In this document: piece by piece, positions 34,217 to 46,600 of the stretch
Numbering within the stretch: position 1 is the first letter of the stretch
Layout of the letters: each line of letters begins with the position of its first letter
Assembly (NCBI GenBank): GCA_038049695.1
Contig: CP142455.1
Coordinates: 31,099,501-31,163,500, forward strand
DNA from: Cinnamomum chago
Taxonomy: Eukaryota > Streptophyta > Magnoliopsida > Laurales > Lauraceae
Direction of reading: 5' to 3'
Length of the DNA: 64,000 bases
The notes under the pieces: model-generated
What the model was told of the DNA's origin: nothing
The model's database searches: none
The model's input: only the letters and a program-made list of their open reading frames with translations
Translations under genes and position numbers: made by a program

Positions 34217-37185
34217 CAGAGTTTTCAAGAAAACCTTTCAAAAGTGTTGAAAGATGTTCTGAACTTCTAGGTTTGATCTATAGTGATATTTGTGAATTAA
34301 ATAATATTATCACTAGAGGTGGTAACAAATATTTTGTAACTTTTATCAATGATTTTTTCCATATTTTCTTGTTCATATTTACTTAAAAACAAATCCAAGT
34401 CTCTTGAAAAATTCAACTTTTCCGTATTGAAGTTGAAAACCAATTAAGGAAAAAGGTTTAGACTTTGAGGTCTGATAGAGGAGGTGAATACCTCACCAAT
34501 GAGTTTGTACAGACCTGTAAAACCCTAGGTATAGCACATGAAGTGACAACCCACGACAAAATGGTGTGGCTGAAAGGAAAAATAGAGTCCTAGTGGAAAT
34601 GGTAAATTCCATGTTGAATAGTTCTGGCCTACCCAAGAACTTGTGGGGGGGAGCTCTCCTTACAGCATGTCACATTCTGATCAGGATACCCTTTAAAAGG
34701 ACTAATGAAACTCCTTATGAGTTATGGAAAGGTAGAACCCCTAACTTAGAATACCTAAAAGTGTGGGGGTGCTTAGCCCATATGGTTGTACCTGGCCCTA
34801 CAAGGACCAAACTTGGACCCAACACCCAAGAGAGTGTTTTCATAGGATATGCTCTCCATAGTAAGACATATAGGTTCCTTATTATCTCTGGACAAGATAA
34901 AGACTCCATCATTGGGTCCAGAGATGCAGTTTTCTTTGAAGATTACTTTCCTTTCAAACAAGCTTTATCTAGTTATTGTAGTAGACCAACCCAAGTTGTT
35001 GAGTCTGAATTTGATGACTTAGTAGCTATTGAACCCTATAGGAGTAAGACATCTAGAAATGAATCTATCTTTGGACCTGATTTTCTAACTTATATTTTGG
35101 TAAACGACCCCACAACCTATCAAGAGGCCCTTAATAGTGAGATAGAATCTATCTTATCCAACCACACTTGGGAACTTATAGATCTTCCTCCGGTCACTAA
35201 ACCTTTGGGTTGCAAATGGATTTTCAAAAAGTAGTTAAGGACTAATGGGTCTATAGAAAAATTCAAAACTAGATTGGTTGCAAAGGGATTCAAACAGAAA
35301 GAAGCGTTAGATTATTTTGATACATATGCACCAGTAACTAGGATCACGACCATCAGAGTCTTGATAGCTATAGCTTCCATCCATAAAATGGTTATCCATC
35401 AAATGGATGTAAAAACTCCATTCTTAAACGGTGATTTAGAAGAAGAAATTTATATGGAGCAACACGAAGGATTTATTGCACTGGGGAAAGAGAACAACGT
35501 TTGTAGATTAATTAAATCCCTCTATGGTCTAGAACAAGCCCCTAAGCAGCGGCATGAGAAATTTGACCATGTTTTGTTAAACGATTGTATTAAAATAAAT
35601 GAGTTAGACAAGTGTGTCTATTTTAAACTCATTGGTAGTTCATGCATCATTATTTATTTATATGTTGATGATTTGCTTATTTTCGGTATTGATTTAAATT
35701 TAGTAGAGAACTCTAAGAAACTTCTATTTTCTAAGTTTGACATGAAGGATATGGGTGAGGCTGATGTGATACTTGGGATAAAAATACATGAACACTCTGA
35801 AGGAATTATTTTATCTCAGCCTCACTACATTGAGGAAGTACTTAAGAGATTTAACATGTTTGGAGGGAATGGTGTTTCCACTCCTTTTGATCCAAATGTC
35901 AAATTAACTAAGAACAAAGGAGATAGTGTATCTTAATTAGATTATTCCAGAGCTATTGGATGTTTAATGTAGATTACGAACTGTAATAGACCTGACATAG
36001 CTTATTCAGTAAGAAAGTTGACCAGGCATACAAGCAATCCCAACAGTGAGCACTGGACGGTTGTTATCCGGGTATTTAAATATCTGATGAGAACCATTGA
36101 CTGTGGTTTGCATTATGAGAGATACCCCTCGGTACTAGAAGGGTATTGCGATGTTAACTGGATATCGGACTCGAAAAAATCCAAGCCACGAGCGGCTATG
36201 TGTTACTTTAGGAAATGCAATCATCTCTTGGAAATCTAAGAAGCAAACATGTATATCCCGATCCACAATCGACTTGGAGATCATTGGCATGGTGTTAGCT
36301 CAAGAAGAAGCAGAATGGTTGAAGAATCTATCGGCCGGCATTCCCTTGTGGTATAAGCCAGTACCAGCCATATCTCTCCATAGCGACTCAAGGTCTGCAA
36401 TAGAAAAGATAAGTAACAAGACCTGTAATGGTAAATCCAAACATATTCATCTAAGGCACAATTTGTTGAGACAATTACTCAAGCAAGGAGTGATTGCAAT
36501 TGATTTTGTGAGATCGATTGATAATTTAGCCGATCCACTAACTAAGGGACTCGTTAGAGAGCGAGTAACCTCTACATTGAGGGGAATGGGACTTGAGCCT
36601 AAAAAGGACAAGTCACCAATAATGGACACCCAACCCGTTTGATTGGAGATCCCATGTGACGGGTTCAATGGGAAAAACGAAGTTATCTTTGGGTGGCAAA
36701 GGCTGGACATTTCAAAATTCTCATTACTTGTGTATATATCCATTCCTATGGTGTGAAATGTTCATATCTTGTATATTAGCCGGTGATACTCTGTTTTTTA
36801 TAAGCAGGGTGTTGTACAGGAGCAACCTTGATAGAGAACACCTATATGAGTGTGGAAGTCAGGCTGCTTCTAATGAGAGGATTAGGCTACTCTCTAGAGC
36901 ACTCATAAATATCGGGATAGCACAAGGCTGTTAATGTGCACGGTTCTATAGGAATCCCTGATTTCTAAGACTGCATGTGTAATAAGTACTATTTACTAAA
37001 TGAACTCTTGGTTCAAGATCCTAGTTCACCAATCACGATAGAGTTTTGGTATTTCAAAATTAATACACTACATAAAGGTTCAAAACTTAGTTCACCTACA
37101 CTTTTGCATAGTCTCTCGGCTTTTCTTGCAGCAACAACTTTTCATTTTCAATACTTTCTTTTCAGTGCTTTAATATGTGGGGGAT

Positions 37186-38015
37186 TATTGGTTTCTTAGT
37201 GCATTAAAGCACTTTATTTTAAGTGTTTTGGTTTTCTCTTTATTGTGTAGAGTCCCACATCAGTTGTGGAGAACCCACTTAGAGTCATTTATTAATCTTT
37301 ACACACATCACTATAGTGTAAGTCTTGAGAGAAGGCTTAGGTAGCGGTGTCCACACACTTCCCACACACTCGTGCTCCGTCCGGCCATGCTTGCGTTGCG
37401 TGGCAGGCGAGCCCGGCTAGGCCCGCATGCGGGTGCATTATTTTTAGGTCTCAGTTGGGTTGGGTTTGGGCCGACCTAGATTTGACCTGTATCTGCGAAG
37501 CCTAGTAGCTCTTGTGTCCGTTAAAAACAGCTTTTCCGCTTCTCTTTAAAGCGGAATAATTGCTACCCATTGGGATATCTGTTGCGCAAGCAAGGGTATC
37601 CATTGAGCATGTTAATGTGCATATCTGTTGAGAATTAACTCCCCAACGGATCCTTAGCTGGGAAACCCGTCTATAAGGGACGTCCGGGTTAGGACCTGCT
37701 CATCCCTTTCTCCTCCTTCTCTCCTTCTAGTTTCATTTGAGTTCTTTTCAAAGCTGCTACAAGACTATGATTTTGGGGATTTGAGATTCTTATCCATTGG
37801 AGTGCACGAGTGGTGGAGATAGTCCGATCAGGAAGTCGTCTTATCTTGGGTCAGACGTCTGGAAATGCATTTTCACTTGTGTGGGGTTGAAATCTACCTA
37901 AAGAAAGCGTTTCTAAAGACATAATTCGGCTACCATATTGTTCGGTCAATTCTTTCCTTATTTATTTTCTTTTTTTTTTTTTTTTTTAAATTACCGTGAA
38001 ACATTTTTTCCAACA
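37186..38015 (+). repeat. 3' LTR of the copia element
   Basis: Starts TATTGG (first dinucleotide changed from TG) and ends CCAACA. About 30 bp longer than the 5' LTR, largely through an extra segment near 37820-37862 that is absent from the 5' copy. Confidence 0.92.
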
Positions 38016-38020
38016 CTTTT

Positions 38021-41000
38021 CCCTACAGGAGTCCTACGTGGAAATCCGATGAGCTGGATGTTCCCATGCTTGATTGGGGGCGACTATTATGTGTCTAAAG
38101 GAGTTCACTGGTATTGGAGGAATCACATTTGGAGGATTGCAATACTCATAATTTTAGGAGGTGGAGAAGGTGGAACTTGTTATTTCTTAAATACCTCTAT
38201 ACAGCCATGTAAACAAAAGCAAGAGGTTCAAAAACAAAGAAAGGATTGCTCATGACAAATTTGATTGTGATTGAATTTGTGGATAAGGCTGTTGACAAGT
38301 GGGCTGTTGACAAGTAGTTGATCTGTGTTCATAATTTTCGAAGTCGAGGAGTTTAGACATCAAGTTCTTAGTTGGCTTCGCCTGATGATGGAGGAGGCTC
38401 ATACAAACCCACACAAGTATCCAATGGAGTTATGGGATTTTAAGGGAGCTCAAAGACTCCTAAAACCCTCACGACCTTGAGCTAATTGAAGCTGAAGAGA
38501 TGGAAAACAATTTTTTGATAAGGCTAGAAGCTTAGTGCTCTGAGTATCACTCTAGAAATTCTGAATCTTGTAAATGAGTAACTGAAGGGATACCAACAGG
38601 CTTTTGTGTTAGTTTGTAGCATCTGGATCAAATTTAGATCAAATGTGATGCCTAGGACTATTTCTAGACTTTATGGTGCCTGGGGCTATTTTTTTATTTT
38701 TGGTGCCACTTCTCAAACCCATGACCTAGGTTTATGGCTTAGTCCCCTAGGAATTTGTTGTTAGTTTTGGCCCCCAGTCGGCACTTGGGGCCAGTTTTGG
38801 CCCCTGTGGCTACCGGGGACATTTTTGGCCCTCTTATGGCACCTAGGGCCCATTTCATCCTTTCATGGTGTCAGGACCAGAAATGGCCCTTCACTGCTCC
38901 TAGGCGTTACATTTTGGACCCTTCATGGCTCTTTGAGGCCTTTTGGTAGTACTAGGTTTTGAGCTATCTTCCCCCCTTGTCTTCTTCAGTTTTTGCTCTA
39001 CTTTTTCCTGATTTGGTTGTCCATTACGTGTCTAAATGCTTTATCGTGACTTGCACTTGCTAATTTTTATCTACAATGGCTTTGTACTTTTCTACGGTAG
39101 TTCTTACGAGCAGATCCTCTATGTCCCCTAATTGTTATCACTTAAAAAAAATCACTTTTAGTGGGTCCACCTAAATGCATGGTAATGAAAGGAAGACATG
39201 ACAATGGCAGGCTTTGGTTGTGAATTAGGGTGTATGAAATATTTGACCAATTAAATGATCTTAGCTTTTAGTTTTAGGTTTTCAAAGTCTATATTTGCAC
39301 AACGTACGAATTTATTGTTACAAAATCTATATTGACTTATGTCTAGATCAGTCTCTGCTGTGCAAACAGATTAGATTTATCAAAGGCGGTCCTTTTTGTA
39401 AAAATTAGAAAGTATCGCCCAAAAAAAGTGAGACAGGTGTAGAGTGCAATGGAACCTTGTAAACACGCCTATTTAAATCGTGATAAGTGCATTTACTCTT
39501 CCTCTTCCACAAAGTATGCTAACAGTTGTGTAGATTTGGTGAATCCTCACTAAAACCTTTTGTTGTAATGATTATAAAGAAAAATCTAATGAAAATGGTC
39601 CATTTAAGTTTCTTGCATGGTTGCTATGTGGGATTTTGGTTTGCATCTTTTTCATGGGGGGTTCTTTGTTTTGCGGATGGTGGAAATTGAGAATTTGGCA
39701 GTCTTCATGCGGGATTCTCTTCGGTGAGAATTTTACCTCAAATTAAAATATTTATGACTCGTTCTCATGGTGGATGCTAAAAACTTATGAAATCACTGAG
39801 ATTTTGACAATCTTTTTAACATTTCAAAAGTCCATATAGCTCTTCAAGTTCCTTGGAGAGTGTGCGGTCAGTATGATTCTAGGCGATGCTGATGCATGGA
39901 GCTCACATGGTTTTATATTTTGATTGGAAGCCCACATGTGGAAAGGAAATTATGTGCAGAGAAATGGGACAACTTGTTTTTGGCTTAGTGACAAAGTATT
40001 TGAATTAAAAGATCAAATACTGAATATCAGTCCCCAAGAGGATTACAGACAGGCTTAACAGCCCACGAAACCAGAAATATTCATGAAAGGCTAAACAGCC
40101 AGCCAGCCCACAAAACCAGAAATGTACATGAAACAGAGATATGAGACAGCAGCAGAAGTTAGGTTCTGCTAGTTAGTGGAGTAGTAACTCCCAAAAACCT
40201 GAAGAGAGAAACCAAAATCTGACTTAGTGAGCAAGAAAGCTGCTCCTTCAGCAAGCTTCTCACAAGTTTTTATCATCTTCATTGAAAATTATGTTTCTAT
40301 CCTCACTCAAATAGGACTCCAAAGTACTGAGGATTCAGTGAGGAAAAATTACACAGAGGTCTAGTATTGGGACCCTTAATTTGCTTCTAGTCCAGGTTCA
40401 AGGCTTGATATTTGTTACTGATACGGTTATAGGTCATTTACCAAATGTGTATTAGGTCCAGGATTGGGTCTAGAGACATTATGGGCCACATTTGGACCGT
40501 TTTCATCTTTACAATGAAGGGACCTTGTTATAAGAATTTTTAAGACGAGATTTTTTGTAAAAAAATATCAATTTCTACTAGACATCTATCACAACTTTGT
40601 TTGGATTTTAGAAGTTGATGTAAGTTGGGAAGAATTAGACGTGAATCATTAAGATGAGAAGGCCTTTCATGTATCGCGAAATTCTGAATCCTAACCCTTA
40701 TGTTGATGATCATTACATATACACTCTTAAGAAAAAAAATTTATAAGGCGCCCGAACTAGTTCAAGTCTATTGGCGGTATATGTATATGGAACACACAAC
40801 AATATGACATGTCACATGTGGCACGCTGACAGAGCATCCGTGCCCTATCACACTCCAGTGGAAGTCGTGGGTTTATTGTGTATACAAATACTAACCATCC
40901 AATCCAAGTAAAAAATAAAAAAAGGAAAAGAACTCGGATGATAGAAGAAGAAGAAAAAGGGCTATTTTAAACCTCCTTTTTCTATGGTGTTTTTAAACCT

Positions 41001-41480
41001 CCTTCAAACAATGAAATATAAGGGCAGGCAATATATGAGGTAGAGTACAAGTTTATTTTTATTTTTCTGGAGACAAGAAGCATACATATTAATCAAAAGA
41101 AAGTGTGAGAGCATACTAAACAAACAAAATGAAGTAAGCCCACCTCCAGTAATATCATCCAATCAAATGGCCCGTGTCTTTCATTTTACCTCCTACATAC
41201 ACATCATGCGAAATTATTGTGATAAAACTCAATGATGACATGTTTATATTAGTCCCAAACAAGGAGCAGTGCCAATTCAAAGAGAATAGGTGTTAGTGAA
41301 GGAATTGGATTAATCGCAGAAACTTCCAGATACGAAAAAGGCGGATCCCAATCCAAAAACCGGGGATCCCCTGATTTTAGCCAACATCCATCCATGGGAT
41401 GTAACGTCCACATACAAGGTGAGATTGATCATAAGTGGGCTATATGTATGAACAAAAGGTGTACAAGGAGCGTGAATAAG
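38021..41480. other. Intergenic, no gene seen
   Basis: No convincing gene. The first 240 bases after the copia element are open in one frame but match no family I know. A degenerate repeat block lies at 38640-38945. The rest is AT-rich with scattered stops. Confidence 0.45.
38640..38945. repeat. Degenerate tandem repeat (GGCACCTGGGGCCATTTTTGG type)
   Basis: Around seven irregular units of roughly 35-45 bp sharing GGCNCCTNGGGGC and TTTTGGCCC. Confidence 0.6.
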
Positions 41481-41582
41481 AAAAATCATGTGTAAATGGC
41501 TGGAAGCAGGTTTTCCTTTCTTTGTTGTAATCTTTGTTTATTCTTTAATAAATCACTACTTACCTTGTAAAAAAAATCATGT
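41481..41582 (+). mobile_element. Strongly 5'-truncated LINE-like insertion
   Basis: An 11-bp direct repeat AAAAATCATGT (41481-41491 and 41572-41582) flanks about 80 bases that end TTCTTTAATAAATC...TTACCTTGT followed by an A-run, like the 3' end of plant LINEs. Target-primed insertion with heavy truncation explains it; the A-rich repeat could also be coincidence. Confidence 0.45.
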
Positions 41583-41939
41583 ATACTTTTAAAAAAGGGA
41601 TTTGAACTGTACAGCTATCATTACATTTAATATTTTCCCCATCAATTGTTGAAGTTTAAAATTTTTCTACACAACTGTTCTTGCGATATCATATAGCCAC
41701 GCACTCGCACAATATTCCCCCATTCGTAACCTTTTAGCCCCCTTTGTTGTTCGGAACAGAGGCGAGGAAGAAGAAGAAAGAGAACGATGGATTAAGACCA
41801 GGCTAGTTTTGGGTTCGGGTAGGTTCTAGGTCAGGTCTGACCCGCTCAGCCAAGAAACCCAGTGGCATTCGACTAGCATGACGATCAGAATCCACCATCG
41901 TCGTAGACCTTACCGGAGAAGAAAGGCAGCGGGGCCCGG

Positions 41940-42870
41940 GGATTTATCTGAGTTTTTGTGAATTTTTTCTGAGTTTTAGTAAAATTTATCTGATTTTTTG
42001 ACATATTTATCTGTGTTTTTGTCAAAGTTATGTGTTTTTGGCAAATTTATATGGGTTTTCTTAAAAATTTATCTGAGCTTTTGAAAAATCTATCTAAGTA
42101 TTTTGGAAAATCTATTTGCGTTTTTTGAAATCTATTTGTGTTTTTTAATTTTCTTTGTGTCTTTCGAAATTTGTTTGCGTTTTTTTCAATTTATTTTTAT
42201 TTTTTAATTTTAACTACGTATTTTGAAACTTATTTGCGTCTTTTGAAATTTTTATTTACATTTGTTGAAATTTATTTGGATCTTTTGAAATTTATTTATC
42301 TGAGTTCTAAACAAATCTATCTCAGTTTTTGACAAAAATACGTGAGTTTTTAACAAATTTTTCTGAAATTTGGAAAATTGGTTTATCTTAGTTTTGGCAA
42401 ATGTATTTGCGCTTTTTTAAATTTTTTTGTATTTTTTAGTTTTATTTACATCTTTTGAAATTTATTTGCATCTTTTGGAATGTATTTGGAACTTTTGAAA
42501 TTTATTTGGATCTTCTGAAATTGATTTTCATCTTTTGAAATTATTTATATTTTTTGAAATTTATTTGGATCTTTTGAAATGTATTTGCGTCAATTTCTTT
42601 GTGTTCTTTTGAAATTTATTGCGTTTTTTGAAATTTATTTGCATTCTTTCGAATTTATTTATATTTTTTGAATTTTATTTGCATCTTTTGAAATTGATTT
42701 ACATTTTTTGAAATTTATTTGGATATTTTGAAATTTATTTGCGTCAATTTCTCTATGTTCATTGAAATTTATTGCATTTTTGAAATTATTGCACTTTTAA
42801 AATTTATTTGCATTCTTTTGAATTTATTTGTATTTTTGGAAATTTGTTTGTGTTTTTTAGAATTTATTTG
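41940..42870. repeat. Degenerate ~20-22-bp minisatellite
   Basis: About 40 imperfect units of TTTGAAATTTATTTGCGTCT type. The first units have the variant ATCTGAGTTTTTG; later ones are TTTGAAATTTATTTGGATC. No coding role. Confidence 0.9.
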
Positions 42871-43084
42871 AAAATCTAATTAATGAGATTTCATCAATCA
42901 TGGCCAATTAAATGGTAGTTACCATTATTAATAGCATATCCCACTAATCGTGGGATATGATTATGAATAAAGAGTAAATTAGACATTTTAGCTCTTCAAA
43001 TTTGAAAAAATGACCTATCACACTATGAAAAAAGATTGTGGATCTAAGGCAATAAAGTGAAATGTTCAGGGACCAGTCGCCGAA

Positions 43085-43640
43085 TGCCCCTAAAACTTAA
43101 AAGTCTTCCAAAGGCTCATTGAGTCTCATCACATGGTGGCTCGGTCTCTAGGACACGTTTATGCATAATGCAGTGTGGTGGAATAGGAGGTTTCGATGCC
43201 TTTTTGGAGGAGCCATCTCGAGTCACTTAGGTTCTGTTTCTTTATAAGAATTTTCATATTGGAATTTTTTGGATACGATGTGAAATTGTCTCTTACTATT
43301 TTCAAATGTCATGGTTCTTCACAATCATTTAAAAATTTCAGGCACCTAAAAGTTCTTAAATAACCTTTAAAATAACGGTCTCAATGACACGTTTATGCAT
43401 AATGGTGGAAGTGGAGGGCCACCCACATGACGAGACTCAATGCCTCTTTGGCAGAGCCATCTCGAGTCACTTAGGGCTTGTTTCTTCATAGAAATTTATG
43501 ATAGGAATTTGTCATGTTGAGATTTTTCGGATATGATGTGACATCTTATTCATTAGTATTTTCAAATGTCATGGCTCTTCACAATCATTTTTAAATTTCA
43601 GCCACCTAAAATATCTCAAATAACCTCTAAAAATCTCGGA
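43085..43640. repeat. ~280-bp tandem duplication of a dispersed repeat
   Basis: Two units share CACGTTTATGCATAATG, GAGCCATCTCGAGTCACTTAGG and TTTTCAAATGTCATGG. Related sequence recurs near 48.4 and 63.8 kb. Confidence 0.85.
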
Positions 43641-46600
43641 AGTCAATCCCCTTTGTTTTTTGGTGGAATTTCTTGATGCACAAGTACAGTGGAGCATTCA
43701 AAAATTCCACCATGCAAAGAATTTTTAAATTCTTCAGACAAGAACTCCAACAATTTCAGTAAAGAAACATGCCCTTGAATTTCTTTTTTACCTACCTGCA
43801 GGGAGTTGGTGGAGTGGCATAAGAAGTGGGTTTGTGGTCGAAACACGTACGCCACAAACATTTGTGTGGGTTTAGCAGGTGTCATCTGGGGGAATAGTCC
43901 TATTGGGTCAAATACCTGAGGGATACCCACGTCATAAGAAGAGGAAGAAGAAGAAGAAGAGGGAAATCTTTCTCCAAAATTTTCACATAAAAATCTATCA
44001 TTTTTAAAATAATTGCTGATCATAAATCAAAACCCCCAAAAGTAGTAAATTTAGAATCAAGGGTGAAAGACCTTCAGAGATTTTCATGACTTTTCTCTGA
44101 TAATGATAATGTACATGTATGAATCACAAAGAAATCTATAAAGAATATCATAATTAAATATTATTAAATAGTTAAATATTATTTTTGTTAATAAAAATTT
44201 CAATTTACAATAGAAAAGAGTATTTCCCGCCCTTTTATTGGGTGGAAGTCTTTACTCTAATCTTGTTTAAAAAAAGATTATCGGAGAACTACTTTTTCTC
44301 CCATGACTAGCGGTGTTCATGGCCCAGTCTAGGCTGGATTGAGGAATATCCATGCCTAGCGTAAGCCCGAGACAGGTCAAAAGTGCCTAGCCCAAGCCTG
44401 CTCATCAGTCGATCGGGCATGGATTTCTATCACTTTTTTTTTTTTGGCTTTCTAATTTCTAATTACTAGTTTAGATAACTAAGCCACTAGACTACATGTT
44501 TACTTATCTGGGCGGGCTGGGCCATGAGGGGTGAAATTGGTGTGTAAATAAAGTCATTTTCCCTCACTCCTATAAGCCCTATATTTGTAATAAAAACCAT
44601 TCGGTTTGCTTATTGAATTACTAAACCTTTAAAAACTTTAGTCTTCAAAAAACTTTAATATATAATTTGTGAATAACATCCCAAAGAGTCAACCAATTAC
44701 AAGAAAGATAAATCCTCAGTGGAAAATTAGGTTGAAGGAAGACTCATTGATGGCAGAAAATTATGAAATCAAGTTTTTGTGGTGTGATCACAAAATTCTA
44801 ACACAGAAAATAGGAGAAATTTAGTAGTCATTCCTCCAATTTGTGTTACAGGGGTTCGCATTTCAAACCTCGTGGATGGAGGTTGTTTACAATTTTTTTT
44901 TTACAACCCTCCATCCGGCCTTAGGTGGTTTTAAACTAAACAAAAGAACAAAAGTACAAAAATTACATATAACACATGACAAAAAGACTGCAAAAACCAT
45001 TCTATAGGCCCATGTCCGAGAGGTTCCTTTTTGCTCGGACATGGGCTTCTGCCTTTGCAAATCTCTGTCCTTCTCCTTTATTTTCTTATTGAAACTCCTT
45101 CGAAGCCTATGTTATGTATGGATGAGTGAGAAACAAATTTTATATGAAAAAAGATCATATCTGTAGTTTTCTTTTTTGCTCGTCAATGAATTCACTTCAT
45201 AAATTGGGCTTTTTCATATTAATTCTTTTTGAGTCTTTATTTTGAATTGTATTGTATGACGCCGATTTACCCTAGTTCGCTATTTTTGTAGTACTAATTT
45301 AGACCATCTAGCATGAGATAAATTGTATTGATAATGACCCCTTAACCAGTTTTTCCATTCATTCATTGTATAATTTTGACTGATAGTAATCTTTGACAAT
45401 CATCACTCATTTATCAAGGACTGTGTGTGTGCAGTCCAAGGGAGTTACTGGTTTATATACCAATGGGTGTTCAAGGTTGTGTCATACCATGCCGGTACGG
45501 AGAACCAGAATGAAGCCAAGAAAGGGGCTTGCACAACCAAGTCTCAAACAAAAACACCCTTACTCCTTTGAGTGAGAAGACAAAGAAGAATTATTGAACA
45601 TTCATTTTGGGTTGAAAAGAGAAGGTAAGGCCGTGAATATCAGTCTCTCCCTTTGGAAGAACATCTCCAGAGGTTGCAGACTGAATTTGGGATGATTAAA
45701 ATGGATGTTGCAGAACTTAGAAACAAAACCTCACCTTCTTGAAGAGATAATTTGAAAAAGGGAGGAATTCTTCTAAGTTTGGAGAGAATTGGAAAGAGTT
45801 AGATGCTTTTGGAGAGAGTAGGAATGGTTGTGTATATCTTTTGTAGAGGATAGGAATGGTGTATATATCTTGAATGGTCACCCAAAGGCCCTATTTTTAG
45901 TTGCCCAAAGGCCTTATTTATAGAGTAAGAGGGAAGTTGTAGCGGTTCCAGGGAGTTACAATTCGAAAATTGGAGCAAAAGCTTATTGATGTGTCGTGTC
46001 TGAGCAGACAGTGTTTTATTGGACATGGAGTCCATGTCTAATTTTGGGATTATTTTTAAACTTGGAGGAGGATTTCATCGTTGTTTGAGCCCTGAATTTG
46101 GACTTCATGTCCACACACCCCTTTTTCCTCGCACTTTGATATCAAATGATCTCTAATGGACTCGAAATTGTGGGAAACCTCCTTGAGATTTATAGTTGAT
46201 CGTCATGGAAGATCTCACATTGGTTTGACTTCTAGAAGTGGGTCAAAGTGGGTCCCAGTGGTTCATGTCTAAAAACCATTCAGACATGGAGACTCAATAT
46301 GTGAGAAATGCGTCCAAATGACCCCAATTGCCTTCCAATCTTAGGAAAACCCTCTCAAAGTTCACCTTTAATCTTTGGAATGGATTTTGTCTTGATGGGG
46401 TTTCTAAAAGTTGTTGAGAGTGGGCTTCAGCCTTCCATATCTACACAGATTTGACTTGAGTTGACTTCACATGTTATTTGCTTGATCCGAGCCCAAATGG
46501 TCTTAATTTAATTTTTGAACTTGTATTTGACCCTTTGAATCAGCTTTTAACAATTGAGAGTTGATAGGATAAGGAGTTCCAATTCATGTTTGTGAGCTAG

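Larger units (their letters stand above)
29424..36642 (+). pseudogene. copia gag-pol polyprotein, multiply broken
   Basis: Gag begins with the ATG of MTAREYYPKVFSFEGKDF and is cut by a MITE (29533-30041). The zinc knuckle near 30700 has lost its first Cys (Tyr instead) and is followed by a frame change. The protease site reads WVDPGVTWHIC in place of the usual D-S-G motif. The GAG-pre-integrase motif LDLWHAILGHVN is present; integrase is then split by the solo LTR (31355-34216). Beyond it come integrase C-terminal sequence (AERKNRVLVEMVN), reverse transcriptase with QMDVKTPFLNGDLEEE and the YVDDLLIFG active site, and RNase H with LADPLTKGL. In-frame stops occur, for example at 35232. It is inactive; family role is reverse transcription and integration of the element. 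Confidence 0.92.
28583..38015 (+). mobile_element. Ty1-copia LTR retrotransposon, full length, dead
   Basis: Flanked by the 5-bp duplication CTTTT (28578-28582 and 38016-38020). The two LTRs are clearly homologous but diverged. A purine tract TGTGGGGGA precedes the 3' LTR. The sequence directly after the 5' LTR does not match the usual initiator-Met primer site. Gag, protease, integrase, reverse transcriptase and RNase H follow in copia order (integrase before reverse transcriptase). Two later insertions lie inside: a hAT MITE in gag and a solo LTR in integrase. Removing them leaves about 6.0 kb. Confidence 0.95.

Noticed and set aside
43643-44023. 126-codon minus-strand frame
   Set aside because: Contains a Ser run from a GAA repeat, sits in repeat-derived DNA and has no recognisable domain.
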